DNA of 64,000 bases from Oscillatoria nigro-viridis PCC 7112 (GTDB lineage: Bacteria > Cyanobacteriota > Cyanobacteriia > Cyanobacteriales > Microcoleaceae). How positions within the stretch are numbered: the stretch's first letter is position 1; each line of letters opens with the position of its first letter. This document shows, piece by piece, positions 47,092 to 56,216 of the stretch. The notes below the pieces were generated by a model. That model was not told where the DNA came from and searched no databases. It was given only the letters and a program-made list of their open reading frames with translations. The position numbers were made by a program, and so were the translations under genes. The stretch covers positions 4,788,501-4,852,500 of the forward strand of contig NC_019729.1 in NCBI RefSeq assembly GCF_000317475.1, given 5' to 3'.

Positions 47092-49140
47092 TTACGGTTT
47101 GATTAAATTGGGTTGAGATTTGCGATACTTGGCAATAATTCTTTTTGGTTTAAAAACAATCAGGTCAATTAGCGGAATTGCAGTAACGGCTAAAGATGCC
47201 AGTATCGTTCCTCCTACAAGTAGTATTTCGACTGGTTCAACCCATTCTAATTGAGTCCCCCATTTTAAAAACAGTTGAAATGCTATTCCCAAGCTCGTAC
47301 AAAACCCGGCAGTAAGAAAAGCTATTTTTGCAGCATCTTCTTCAAGAGTTTTTCTGGCTATCTGCTCGTCAATCAGAGTGTTAAATATATAATTAACTAC
47401 CTTATAAATCAGGGTTGCCCAAGCTATAATCCAGATGAATATTATGCTTAATAAAACTCCGAATACTCCCCAATAAAAATACAATAAAAATAGTAAAATT
47501 ACCATACTCATTCCTGCGAGCGTAACATTCATAATACTTCCTAGTATAAAAGCTCCAAGTAAAGTTACTGCGATCGGAAAGCTCGCAGTCCCAGCAAACA
47601 CAAAAAACATTAATTGATAACCGATTGTGTCCTTCGCGATATCGAAAGCAATACTTCTTAAGAAGGCGAGCGTAACAGACAAAATCACTCCTATTATCCC
47701 TCCCCACAAGGCTCTAAACCAATTAAAATCGTGTTTTTTCGATCTAGCTGCTATCGCTATTTCAGCGACTGAAAATCCCAAAAATCCACTTGTAAAAAAG
47801 CTCGCAAGTATGATAGTAGTACCCCAAGAAGTAAAAAAGCTACTAGACTCGATATCGCCGAAATTACCAGTCGCATACAAGTGAAGTATTAAGTCTGGTA
47901 AGATAAAACAGCACGTAAAACTTGCCAAAATAAAACAGCACATAAAAGTCAGCCTGCGTGCGGACAAACCATTAGTTATTTGCGGTACGGGCAGGGCAGA
48001 TGTGGTGACTTGCAATTCTCTTGTATGAGTTTCGGGTTCAGAATTTGCGCGCAAGATGATTTGGCGGTTGTAAGTTTGACTTGCCAGCAATTTGCTCGTA
48101 TCGACTGCGATTTTGCACTCGATATTATTGCTTTCAAATGCCTGCGGTTCAAAGGAGATCCAAGAGTGGTCGTAGGGCGTGTGGGGCGGATCGTTCGGAT
48201 GCGGCGCGACTTCCCACCTGCCACAAAGTATTGTATCGGGAATTGGGTTGCTAATGGCAATCGTCCCTGTTAAGATTTTTCCATATTCTGTGGCGGTGAA
48301 TTGAATGCACTCGCGCTCCATTCTTACTTTCGGCAAGCTGCTGACATCCAAAGATTCTAGTGCAGCTAAAGCATCAGCCGCCGACTGATATCTATCTTGA
48401 ATTCTCGGCGCTACCATCCTGTCCAGCCAGTTCATCCAACCCTGCTGCAACGGCGGTACTAAATGCCGAAAATGAATGCCATAATTGGCATCAACTAAAT
48501 TACCGACATCCGCAGATTTCGTACCAGTTAACAAGCAAATCAGCGTTATCCCCAAGCCGTAAAGGTCGGATGCTTTTGTTAATTTTCGGTTGAACATTTG
48601 TTCCGGTGGCATGAATCCCATCGTGCCTTTGACGACGCTGCTAGCCGCGATATTTCCACCTCCTAGCCTAGCAAAACCGAAGTCTACTAAATAAACATTG
48701 AGTTCGTCATCTATTAACAAGTTTTCTGGCTTAATGTCGCGGTGAATTATCGGCGGTTTCTGAGCTTGCAGGTCAACTAAAATCTCTAAAGTTGCGATCG
48801 CAATTTGCTTGATATCCGGCGGCGAAAAAGTCCGCGCGACAGCAGATTCGGCATTTTTGTATTCCTGCACCATGCAGAAACCGCTGTCAGTTTGAAAAGA
48901 ATCGAGATAGCGGGGAATGCCCGGGAAATCCAGTTTTTGCAAAACTTTAATTTCTTGTTCGTAAGCTTCGTATTCTGCCCAGCTAGCACCTAATTGGGCA
49001 AATTGAAATTGCTTAATTACAACTAATTTTTGAGTATTTGTATTTTTCGCTAAGTATGTAACTCGGCCGCCGAGACTGTTGTGTCCGAGTTCTTTTTCAA
49101 TCTGATAGCCCTGAGTGGAAAAATCGGAGAATGCGTTCAT
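47092..49140 (-). CDS. Ser/Thr protein kinase with polytopic membrane domain
   Basis: A 682-residue protein. The kinase domain (about 11-265) has VVIKQFQF, IHRDIKPENLL near 137, DFGFAR and GFMPPEQMF, nearly identical in layout to the next gene. A soluble beta-sandwich-like region (about 270-375, CIQFTATEYGKILTG) follows. Then come about eight hydrophobic segments to the C-terminus (LTFMCCFILASFTCCFIL, IIGVILSVTLAFL, MSMVILLFLLYFYWGVFGVL and others). The combination suggests a kinase that senses or controls a membrane process. No substrate is apparent from the neighbours. Confidence 0.9.
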   Translation of the reverse strand: MNAFSDFSTQGYQIEKELGHNSLGGRVTYLAKNTNTQKLVVIKQFQFAQLGASWAEYEAYEQEIKVLQKLDFPGIPRYLDSFQTDSGFCMVQEYKNAESAVARTFSPPDIKQIAIATLEILVDLQAQKPPIIHRDIKPENLLIDDELNVYLVDFGFARLGGGNIAASSVVKGTMGFMPPEQMFNRKLTKASDLYGLGITLICLLTGTKSADVGNLVDANYGIHFRHLVPPLQQGWMNWLDRMVAPRIQDRYQSAADALAALESLDVSSLPKVRMERECIQFTATEYGKILTGTIAISNPIPDTILCGRWEVAPHPNDPPHTPYDHSWISFEPQAFESNNIECKIAVDTSKLLASQTYNRQIILRANSEPETHTRELQVTTSALPVPQITNGLSARRLTFMCCFILASFTCCFILPDLILHLYATGNFGDIESSSFFTSWGTTIILASFFTSGFLGFSVAEIAIAARSKKHDFNWFRALWGGIIGVILSVTLAFLRSIAFDIAKDTIGYQLMFFVFAGTASFPIAVTLLGAFILGSIMNVTLAGMSMVILLFLLYFYWGVFGVLLSIIFIWIIAWATLIYKVVNYIFNTLIDEQIARKTLEEDAAKIAFLTAGFCTSLGIAFQLFLKWGTQLEWVEPVEILLVGGTILASLAVTAIPLIDLIVFKPKRIIAKYRKSQPNLIKP

Positions 49141-49187
49141 ATAGTTTGTAGTAATTTTATTGTGGGAGGGGATTCTAGCCCGTCATT

Positions 49188-49407
49188 AACAGGCATCTTG
49201 CCTGTTCCACAAAAAGTTATGTTTTTTGGGATGGGTTTCTATCCTGTCAGCAACAGGCAAGATGCCTGTTCCACAAAGAGTTATTTTTTTTGTGGGGTTA
49301 TATCCTGTCAGGAACAGGCAAGATGCCTGTTCCACAAAGAGTTATGTTTTTTGGGATGGGTTTCTATCCTGTCAGCAACAGGCAAGATGCCTGTTCCACA
49401 AAGAGTT
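49188..49407. repeat. Array of four AACAGGC-hairpin repeats
   Basis: AACAGGCAAGATGCCTGTTC (or AACAGGCATCTTGCCTGTT) occurs four times at about 62-bp spacing, separated by near-identical linkers (CCACAAAGAGTTA, GGTTTCTATCCTGTCAG). It is the inner hairpin of the MITE-like family but without the terminal repeats. Short open frames across it are artefacts. Confidence 0.85.
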
Positions 49408-49483
49408 ATTTTTTTTTGATGAATCGACATTACCAACATAACTTTTTTCCAAAAAGGCGGCAAGTGCGGTATGATGTGATTTC

Positions 49484-49605
<122 letters not shown>

Positions 49606-49640
49606 TCTAACTCACTTTTGAACGCATCTGCGAGGTACGG

Positions 49641-50051
49641 ATGATGGATGGAATTAACACGGCTGTACGCACCAAGCACAGTCTATTTGTTTGCACTGCT
49701 TGCGCTAGTGTTTGGAAAAACGGCAAGCGCGAAGGCAAAAGCGGCGGTCAACAATTCATGGAAAATTTGTCGCAACTCGCTAAAAATTGGGAGTTTTCCG
49801 ATCAATTTGAGATTCAAGAGGTTGAGTGCATGAGTGCTTGCAGTCACTCTTGTGCGGTGTCTTTTGCTGCTGTTGGAAAGTACACTTATCTGTTTGGCGA
49901 TTTACCAGCAAATGAGTCGGAAAGCGTCGAGGCTGTACTCGAATGCGCGGGTCAATACTATGCTAAACCGGACGGTTTGTTGCCTTGGTCTGAGCGTCCT
50001 CAAGCTCTAAAAAAAGGCGTTTTAGCAAAGATTCCACCGCTGGGAAGTTAA
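49641..50051 (+). CDS. DUF1636 metal-binding (2Fe-2S ferredoxin-like) protein
   Basis: The 136-residue protein has a thioredoxin-like ferredoxin pattern of cysteines: LFVCTACASVW (residues about 16-26) and VECMSACSHSCAVSF (about 68-82). This is the DUF1636 family, often linked to cobalamin or cobalt genes. It lies directly behind a cobalamin riboswitch and 264 bp before cobW, so a role in cobalt or cobalamin metabolism is likely. GAGGT precedes the ATG at 49641; a second ATG follows immediately. The reaction is unknown. Confidence 0.85.
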   Translation: MMDGINTAVRTKHSLFVCTACASVWKNGKREGKSGGQQFMENLSQLAKNWEFSDQFEIQEVECMSACSHSCAVSFAAVGKYTYLFGDLPANESESVEAVLECAGQYYAKPDGLLPWSERPQALKKGVLAKIPPLGS

Positions 50052-50100
50052 GCTCTTTCCTTCCAGGCTTGGCCCATCGGCAATAACTAAAGCCACCAAT

Positions 50101-50230
50101 CCGCCAGGGACTTAAGTCCCTGGCTAATAGCGAAAGTCCTCTAAAGAGGACTGAGAATAAAAATTTTAAACTCATTAGTCCTATGCAAGAGGACTTTCGC
50201 TTTGAGGCAGGGGTTTAAACCCCTGCCGGA
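50101..50230. repeat. Composite palindromic element (CCAGGGA/GCGAAAGTCC family)
   Basis: The order is GCCAGGGACTTAAGTCCCTG hairpin, TAGCGAAAGTCCTCT with AGAGGACT, then its mirror AGAGGACTTTCGCTTT and finally GGCAGGGGTTTAAACCCCTG. A second copy is at 54839-54974, and a diverged version is translated three times inside the gene at 9196. It lies between the DUF1636 gene and cobW. Confidence 0.85.
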
Positions 50231-50315
50231 CTGTCGGTTTAACGAGTTTTATGTCCGCAATTGCCTGACCAAAAATTGAAAGATATTCAATCACACTACA
50301 ACAACTAAATTATCA

Positions 50316-51350
50316 ATGCACAAAATTCCTGTTACTGTCATCACTGGTTTTCTCGGTAGCGGCAAAACTACCTTAATTCGCCACTTATTGCAAAATAATC
50401 AAGGCCGCCGCATTGCTGTTCTGGTTAACGAATTTGGCGAAATTGGAATTGATGGAGAACTGCTGCGCGATTGCCAAGTTTGCGACGAAGAAGAAAATGT
50501 TAGCAGCAATATTGTAGAACTAACAAATGGTTGTCTTTGCTGCACTGTTCAAGAGGAATTCTTGCCGACTATGCAGGAATTGTTGAAGCGCAGAGAACAA
50601 GTTGATTGTATCTTAATTGAGACTTCTGGCCTGGCACTTCCTAAACCTTTGATTCAAGCTTTTCGCTGGCCGGAAATTCGCACCGGTGCTACTGTAGACG
50701 GTGTTGTTGCGGTTGTCGATTGCGAAGCTGTTGCTAGCGGTACTTTTGTGGGCGATATCGATGCTTTGACGGCACAGCGGCAGGCTGATTCTAGTTTAGA
50801 TCACGAAACTCCGATCGAGGAATTGTTTGAAGACCAGTTAGCCTGTGCCGATATGGTACTTTTAACGAAGGTCGATCGCGTAGATGCGGAAACTCACCAG
50901 AAAGTCCAAAGCTGGTTGCAGCAAGAGTTGCGTCCGAGTGTGAAAATAGTGCCTTGCAAAGGTGGCGAAATTAACCCCGATGTGCTCATGGGATTTAATG
51001 CTGCGGTTGAGGATGATTTGGAGTCTCGCCCGAGTCACCACGACACTGAGGAGGAACACGAGCACGATGATGATATTAACTCGACTTACTTTATTGCCGA
51101 TCGCGAATTTGAACCTGAAGCTTTGGTCAAAAAACTGCAATCCTTGATGCAGCAGGAGGAAATTTATCGGATTAAAGGGTTTGTGGCGGTTCCCAAGAAA
51201 CCGATGAGGATGGTGTTGCAAGGTGTGGGTTCGCGCATAGAATATTTTTACGATCGTCCTTGGCAACCTTCCGAACTCCGCCAAACCAAATTAGTGCTGA
51301 TCGGTCGAGAGCTAGAACGAGAGCAAATTGCAGCTATGATTAACAATTAA
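50316..51350 (+). CDS. cobW: CobW-type GTPase metallochaperone
   Basis: A 344-residue G3E-family GTPase. Walker A is GFLGSGKT (residues 11-18), the metal site is CLCC in ELTNGCLCCTV, and the G motifs LIETSGLALP and LLTKVD follow. A His/Asp/Glu-rich stretch (SHHDTEEEHEHDDD) near residue 240 could bind metal. The C-terminal CobW_C domain contains GFVAVPKKPMRMVLQGVGS. The cobalamin riboswitch and the DUF1636 gene upstream suggest cobalt delivery to cobalamin synthesis. The paralogue at 51532 is instead behind a Zur-like box, which argues for different metals. Confidence 0.93.
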   Translation: MHKIPVTVITGFLGSGKTTLIRHLLQNNQGRRIAVLVNEFGEIGIDGELLRDCQVCDEEENVSSNIVELTNGCLCCTVQEEFLPTMQELLKRREQVDCILIETSGLALPKPLIQAFRWPEIRTGATVDGVVAVVDCEAVASGTFVGDIDALTAQRQADSSLDHETPIEELFEDQLACADMVLLTKVDRVDAETHQKVQSWLQQELRPSVKIVPCKGGEINPDVLMGFNAAVEDDLESRPSHHDTEEEHEHDDDINSTYFIADREFEPEALVKKLQSLMQQEEIYRIKGFVAVPKKPMRMVLQGVGSRIEYFYDRPWQPSELRQTKLVLIGRELEREQIAAMINN

Positions 51351-51493
51351 TTGTCATCTGAGAGGGGCGGGTTTATCGATATTTTGAATTGCAGCAAATA
51401 TTATTGGCAAACTCGCTCCTCCAAGCTCTCACGAACAATTTATTAACATTATTTAATATTGTGACCGCTGCCAGCAAGTTTGGTATAAAATAG

Positions 51494-51508
51494 CGATAAT
51501 GGTTATCA
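51494..51508. promoter_or_regulatory. Zur-like box upstream of the second COG0523 GTPase
   Basis: CGATAATGGTTATCA matches 12 of 14 fixed positions of the 7-1-7 cyanobacterial Zur consensus TGATAATNATTATCA. It ends 23 bases before the ATG at 51532, where a zinc-loaded repressor would block transcription. Confidence 0.75.
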
Positions 51509-51531
51509 TTGTACAATAATCGAGGTCAAGT

Positions 51532-52503
51532 ATGGTGACTGCTGGGGCGATCGAATCAGTTCCTGTTACCGTTCTCACGGGTTATCTCGGCGCAGGCAAA
51601 ACTACGCTACTGAACCGCATTTTAACACAGGAACACGGCAAAAAAGTTGCAGTCATCGTCAACGAATTCGGCGAAGTAGGCATCGACAACCAACTGATAA
51701 TTGATGCCGACGAAGAAATTTTCGAGATGAACAACGGCTGCATTTGCTGTACAGTCCGAGGCGATTTAATTCGGATTATCGGCAACTTGATGAAGCGGCG
51801 AGACAAATTCGACCACATAGTCATCGAAACAACAGGTTTAGCCGACCCCGCACCCGTAATTCAAACCTTTTTTGTAGACGAAGATATGCGGGAAAAATTG
51901 CTGCTAGACGCAGTTGTCACCGTAGTCGATGCCAAGCACATCTGGCAGCACTGGGACGCAGACGAAGCTCAAGAACAAATTGCATTTGCCGATGTAGTTT
52001 TGCTCAACAAAACTGATTTAGTGACTGAGGAAGAATTGGCAGAATTAGAAAAGCGAATTCGCGCCATGAATGCAATGGCAAAAATTCACCGCACCCGCAA
52101 CGCTGAATTACAAATGGATGCTTTGTTGGGCGTCAAAGCATTTGATTTGAACCGGGCATTAGAAATCGAGCCCGACTTTTTGGGCGAGCACGATCACGAA
52201 CACGACGAAACTGTTACTTCGGTAGCAATAGTAGAATCCGGTGCTATTGACGGCAACAAATTTAGCGATTGGATTGAGGAATTGTTGCGAACTCAAGGGC
52301 CGAATATCTTTCGTACAAAAGGCATTTTGAATGTCGCCGGAGACAACAAGCGATTTGTTTTTCAAGGAGTACACATGGTGTTTGATGGCAGGCAGGATCG
52401 ATCTTGGAAAGCTACAGAAACTCCGAAAAACGAGCTTGTATTTATCGGTCGCAATTTAAACGAAAATCAATTGCGAGAGGATTTCCGTAAATGCCTGGTT
52501 TAA
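51532..52503 (+). CDS. COG0523 GTPase, probable zinc metallochaperone
   Basis: A 323-residue G3E-family GTPase with Walker A GYLGAGKT (residues 17-24), CICC in MNNGCICCTVRGD, IVIETTGLADP, and LLNKTDLV. A His-rich GEHDHEHDE near residue 225 can bind metal. The Zur-like box directly upstream implies expression under zinc starvation, as for ZNG1/YciC-type chaperones. Its stop codon touches a MITE-like element. The WD40 gene downstream is on the same strand. Confidence 0.93.
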   Translation: MVTAGAIESVPVTVLTGYLGAGKTTLLNRILTQEHGKKVAVIVNEFGEVGIDNQLIIDADEEIFEMNNGCICCTVRGDLIRIIGNLMKRRDKFDHIVIETTGLADPAPVIQTFFVDEDMREKLLLDAVVTVVDAKHIWQHWDADEAQEQIAFADVVLLNKTDLVTEEELAELEKRIRAMNAMAKIHRTRNAELQMDALLGVKAFDLNRALEIEPDFLGEHDHEHDETVTSVAIVESGAIDGNKFSDWIEELLRTQGPNIFRTKGILNVAGDNKRFVFQGVHMVFDGRQDRSWKATETPKNELVFIGRNLNENQLREDFRKCLV

Positions 52504-52504
52504 C

Positions 52505-52882
52505 TGACATCTTGAAGCATTTTTAATAAGTTTTTTAGGAACAGGCAAGATGCCTGTTCCACAAGAATAAAATTCATCTCTTGTGGAACGGAACAGGCAA
52601 GATGCCTGTTCCACACAAAGAAAATTCATTGAAACGGAACAGGCAAGATGCCTGTTCCACAAGAATAAAATTCATCTCTTGTGGAACGGAACAGGCAAGA
52701 TGCCTGTTCCACAAGAATAAAATTCATCTCTTGTGGAACGGAACAGGCAAGATGCCTGTTCCACACAAAGAAAATTCATCTCTTGTGGAACGGAACAGGC
52801 AAGATGCCTGTTCCACACAAAGAAAATTCATCTCTTGTGGAACGGGCATCTTGCCCGTTCTTAAGAAGAGTACAACATCTCA
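52505..52882. mobile_element. Expanded MITE-like element with seven inner hairpins
   Basis: Diverged ends TGACATCTTGAAGCATTTTT and (complement) TGAGATGTTGTACTCTTCTT enclose about eight copies of GGAACAGGCAAGATGCCTGT plus TCCACA, joined by AAAATTCATCTCTTGTGGAA. The element begins two bases after the stop codon of the GTPase gene. The inner units have been amplified in tandem compared with the 121-bp copy at 9386. Open frames through it (about 70-100 codons) are repeat artefacts. Confidence 0.75.
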
Positions 52883-52894
52883 GATTCAATAAAT

Positions 52895-53950
52895 ATGGGT
52901 AACGAAAAGACAAATAAAAGTGAACTAACTCTGCAATTTCACGCTAAAGAAATGCTGTCTGACTACGTAACTGCTGTTACTTGGTCGCCGGACGGCACAA
53001 CTTTAGGAGTCTGTTCTGCTGCGGGCGAAGTGATGCTGGCGAAAGTAGGGGTAGTTAATGAATTGTCCTTGCAAACGCTACAAAGTGCTACGGGTAAATC
53101 AGCCGATTGCTTGTCTTTTTCCCGCGACAGTCAATTCCTAGCTGCTGGCGGACAAGATGGAAAAGTGCGAATTTGGCGCGTTAATTCTGGGGAATTAATT
53201 GCTGATTTGGACAACCAGCGCGTCTGGGTGGATAAGTTAGCTTGGAGTCCCAACTGCAACCAGTTAGCTTTCAGTATGGGCCGCTACGTTCAAGTCTGGA
53301 ATGTTGAGGATAATGTTGTTGAAGTAACGCTGAATTTCGACTCATCATCTATCCTCGATTTAGCATGGCATCCGATGGTTCAATATCTGGCAGTTAGCGG
53401 CTATAAAGGCGTCAAAGTTTGGCATGGGGAAGACTGGGACGAAGACCCGGAAATTTTATCAGTACCTTCTGCAACTGGTGCAATTGCTTGGTCGCCACAA
53501 GGGGAATATTTAGCTTGCGGCAATATGGACAATACTCTCATTGTTAATGAATGGGGCAATTTTGAACCGTGGGTAATGCAGGGTTTTCCGGGGAAAGTTC
53601 GGCAGTTAGCTTGGTCGGATAAAACTAATTCTTTGGGTGCGCCGTTGTTAGCTGCGGCGAGTTCGGAAGGCATTTCAGTGTGGGAAAGAGACGCTGATGA
53701 AAGAGTCGGTTGGGATTCTTGGGCGTTAGAAGTACATGAAAATGTGGTAAATGCGATCGCCTTTCAACCTAGCACATTTTTATTAGCTTCTGCCGCCGCA
53801 GACGGTCAAGTTTGTTTGTGGTACGAAGCAGAACAATTGCTGCAAATTCTCAAAGGTGCAGAGGGCGGTTTTTCCTGTCTCGCATGGCATCCCGAAGGCC
53901 AGTTTCTCGCCGCTGGCGGCTGTGGAGGCGAATTTCTGGTTTGGTCATAA
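52895..53950 (+). CDS. WD40 repeat protein
   Basis: The 351-residue protein consists of about seven WD40 repeats forming one propeller, with SWSPDG-like and SVWE/KVWH strand ends throughout (ADCLSFSRDSQFLAAGGQDG, KVRIWRVN, AFSMGRYVQVWN, LAWHPEGQFLAAGG). There is no signal peptide or catalytic domain. WD40 proteins of this type are often next to COG0523 genes in cyanobacteria, so it may scaffold a metal-delivery complex; that is inference. It starts 12 bp after a MITE-like element. Confidence 0.85.
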   Translation: MGNEKTNKSELTLQFHAKEMLSDYVTAVTWSPDGTTLGVCSAAGEVMLAKVGVVNELSLQTLQSATGKSADCLSFSRDSQFLAAGGQDGKVRIWRVNSGELIADLDNQRVWVDKLAWSPNCNQLAFSMGRYVQVWNVEDNVVEVTLNFDSSSILDLAWHPMVQYLAVSGYKGVKVWHGEDWDEDPEILSVPSATGAIAWSPQGEYLACGNMDNTLIVNEWGNFEPWVMQGFPGKVRQLAWSDKTNSLGAPLLAAASSEGISVWERDADERVGWDSWALEVHENVVNAIAFQPSTFLLASAAADGQVCLWYEAEQLLQILKGAEGGFSCLAWHPEGQFLAAGGCGGEFLVWS

Positions 53951-54106
53951 ATCTACGGGCGGCAAAGATTTCGGGGGGCGCTAAGTTCGCATAACGGGCG
54001 CGCCTGTTTGACGAAAACATAAACAATTGAAAACTTGGTCTTGACAAAATGCTAAATTACAATACCATTTTAGTGGCTGTACTATCCTCAAAGGCGATCG
54101 ACAATT

Positions 54107-54787
54107 ATGACCCAACAGCAATTTCTCGAACAACTCAACACTATTCTCGACCAAAACCACCTGCTGAAACACCCGTTCTACCAAATGTGGAACGAAGGTA
54201 AACTCGATCTGGCAATGCTGCAAGAGTACGCCAAAGAATACTATCTGCAAGTCCACAACTTCCCCACCTATGTCAGCGCTACGCACGCCGCCTGTGACGA
54301 CATCAAAATTCGTCAAATGCTCCTCGAAAACCTGATAGAAGAAGAGAGAGGCGCTGCCAATCACCCCGAACTGTGGCTGCGCTTTGCCGAAGGTTTGGGT
54401 TTAGACAGAAATGCAGTTATCGATCGCGAACACTTAGAAAAAACCAGCGAATCCGTTCGCATTCTCAAAGACTTAGCGCGCAGCGAATCCCCCGTCAAAG
54501 GTTTAGCCGCCCTTTACGCTTACGAAGCGCAAATCCCCGAAGTTTCTACAACCAAAATTGCTGGTTTGAAGGAATTTTACGGCATCCATTCAGAAGCTGC
54601 TTTGTCTTTCTTTAAAGTGCACGAAAAAGCCGACGAGTTCCACTCGCAAGCCACCTGCGAAGCGCTGTTAGATCTTTGCCAAACTGAAGAAGCAAAACAA
54701 GAAGCGCTGTTAGCTGCTGAGAAAGCAACTTTTGCTCTCAATTTACTGCTTGACGGTGTTTACGAAGCTTATTGTCAAGCTAAGTAA
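54107..54787 (+). CDS. CADD/PqqC-like helical oxygenase family protein
   Basis: The 226-residue all-helical protein belongs to the heme-oxygenase-like diiron fold (TenA/PqqC/CADD). Candidate metal ligands are Glu in EYAKEYYLQVHNFP (residues about 42-52), Glu and His in NLIEEERGAANHPELW (about 77-92), and Glu and His near YGIHSEAALSFFKVHEKADEFHS. Chlamydial CADD supplies para-aminobenzoate for folate synthesis, and cyanobacterial homologues are annotated as folate-related; the activity here is unproven. A Zur box is not evident upstream. Confidence 0.8.
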   Translation: MTQQQFLEQLNTILDQNHLLKHPFYQMWNEGKLDLAMLQEYAKEYYLQVHNFPTYVSATHAACDDIKIRQMLLENLIEEERGAANHPELWLRFAEGLGLDRNAVIDREHLEKTSESVRILKDLARSESPVKGLAALYAYEAQIPEVSTTKIAGLKEFYGIHSEAALSFFKVHEKADEFHSQATCEALLDLCQTEEAKQEALLAAEKATFALNLLLDGVYEAYCQAK

Positions 54788-54838
54788 GTAAGCGTAAAAA
54801 ACGAACGCATAAAAGGAGTTTCAGCTTAATCCGAAAGC

Positions 54839-54974
54839 CCGCCAGAGACTGAAGTCCCTGGCTAATAGCGAAAGTCCTCGCTATGAGGACTGAAAAACTC
54901 ATCAGTCCTCATAGCGAGGACTTTCGCTTTGAGGCAGGGGTTTCAACCCCTGCCGGACTGAAACCCCTGCCGGA
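54839..54974. repeat. Composite palindromic element, second intergenic copy
   Basis: The element reads GCCAGAGACTGAAGTCCCTG, TAGCGAAAGTCCTCGCTATG, the mirror CATAGCGAGGACTTTCGCTT and GGCAGGGGTTTCAACCCCTG, with the last GACTGAAACCCCTGCCGG partly duplicated. It fills most of the 304 bp between the CADD gene and znuB and could serve as a bidirectional terminator. Confidence 0.85.
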
Positions 54975-55091
54975 CTATGGCTTGTACCTTAAGTTGACGC
55001 TCCTTGGGCAATGCTGTCTCGCTACGGGGAACTTTTTGCCTAAGCAAGCGTAAAAAACCCACAACAAGTAGAGTGTGTGCATCCAAGAGTG

Positions 55092-55928
55092 TTATCCTCT
55101 CTTTCTTGTCAAAATCCCTTGAGTGGGACTGAACAGCAAAGCTACTAAAAATAACCCAAAAACAACTAATACAATTGCCGCACCCGATGGCATATTTAAA
55201 TAATAGCTGAGATACATACCACTCACGCTAGCTGTCATCCCAAAAATGGCTCCTAATCCCATCATTAAATGTAGCTCTTTTACCAACAAATACGCCGTTA
55301 TTCCCGGCCCGATTAATAGAGAAATTACTAACAGCGCTCCCACAGTTTGCAAACTCGCCACAATCGTCAACGTAATCGCCGAAATCATTCCGAAATAAAT
55401 CCAGTTTACAGGCAAACCGGATGCTTGCGCCCCCAGCGGGTCAAAAGTATAAAATAGCAGTTCTTTATAAAACATTTTAACCATCGCCAAAATTATCAAA
55501 GTAATGACAAAAGTCTGCTGCACGTCAGCAGGTGCAACTGACAAGATATTCCCAAACAAAAACCCGTCTAAGTCTAATTTGGTTGTCCGTAACAGGCTAA
55601 TCAAGGTGATGCTAATTGCTAAAAATGTAGCTAGAATTAATGCCATGACGGCATCAATTTTGAGGCGCGATTGTGATTGAATCCACGCCATAATCACGGC
55701 GCTGATAATTCCCGATATAAACGCGCCGATCGAAATATTGAAACCTAAATAAAAAGCCACAGGCAATCCTGCTAATACTGAATGGGCAATCATGTCAACC
55801 ATCATTCCCATTTGTTGTACAATTAAGTAGGAGCCAACAACGGCGCAGAGAATTCCTAGCAAAACGCCGACGCCGATCGCATTTCGCATGAACTCGAATT
55901 TTAGCGGCTCAATTAGTAGGTTTAACAT
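55092..55928 (-). CDS. znuB: Metal ABC transporter permease (ZnuB-type)
   Basis: A 278-residue integral membrane protein with about eight or nine hydrophobic helices, the ABC-3 family permease fold. Typical sequences are GVGVLLGILCAVVGSYLIVQ at the start, HSVLAGLP, and LVISLLIGPGITAYLL. It should form the channel for zinc (or manganese) together with the ATPase at 56217 and the binding protein at 57027. It follows znuC after a gap of 288 bp that is largely filled by seven 32-bp tandem repeats. Confidence 0.92.
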   Translation of the reverse strand: MLNLLIEPLKFEFMRNAIGVGVLLGILCAVVGSYLIVQQMGMMVDMIAHSVLAGLPVAFYLGFNISIGAFISGIISAVIMAWIQSQSRLKIDAVMALILATFLAISITLISLLRTTKLDLDGFLFGNILSVAPADVQQTFVITLIILAMVKMFYKELLFYTFDPLGAQASGLPVNWIYFGMISAITLTIVASLQTVGALLVISLLIGPGITAYLLVKELHLMMGLGAIFGMTASVSGMYLSYYLNMPSGAAIVLVVFGLFLVALLFSPTQGILTRKRG

Positions 55929-55971
55929 TGAATTACATTAATAAGGGGATTTTTTAAACTACTATCAATTT

Positions 55972-56186
55972 CACAGGCGGGACGCCCGTGCCACCTTCAA
56001 CTGCACAGGCGGGACGCCCGTGCCACCTTCAACTGCACAGGCGGGACGCCCGTGCCACCTTCAACTGCACAGGCGGGACGCCCGTGCCACCTTCAACTGC
56101 ACAGGCGGGACGCCCGTGCCACCTTCAACTGCACAGGCGGGACGCCCGTGCCACCTTCAACTGCACAGGCGGGACGCCCGTGCCAC
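55972..56186. repeat. Seven tandem 32-bp repeats between znuC and znuB
   Basis: The unit CACAGGCGGGACGCCCGTGC plus CACCTTCAACTG starts at 55972 and recurs every 32 bp to 56164; the seventh is cut after 23 bp. The repeats are identical. ACTATCAATTT flanks both sides of the array. Each unit contains the hairpin CGGGACGCCCG. There are no unique spacers, so it is not CRISPR. The array lies inside the probable znuCB transcript. Confidence 0.95.
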
Positions 56187-56216
56187 TATCAATTTTAAAG
56201 ATAAATCTTTTTTGGC

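Noticed and set aside
52540-52860. Possible CRISPR array or repeat-rich protein gene
   Set aside because: The segments between hairpins are themselves repeated, not unique, and open frames exist in several phases as expected for a repeat. No start signals are present.
55972-56186. Possible CRISPR array (regular 32-bp repeats)
   Set aside because: The units are directly adjacent and identical, with no unique spacers and no cas genes. It is a tandem hairpin repeat.
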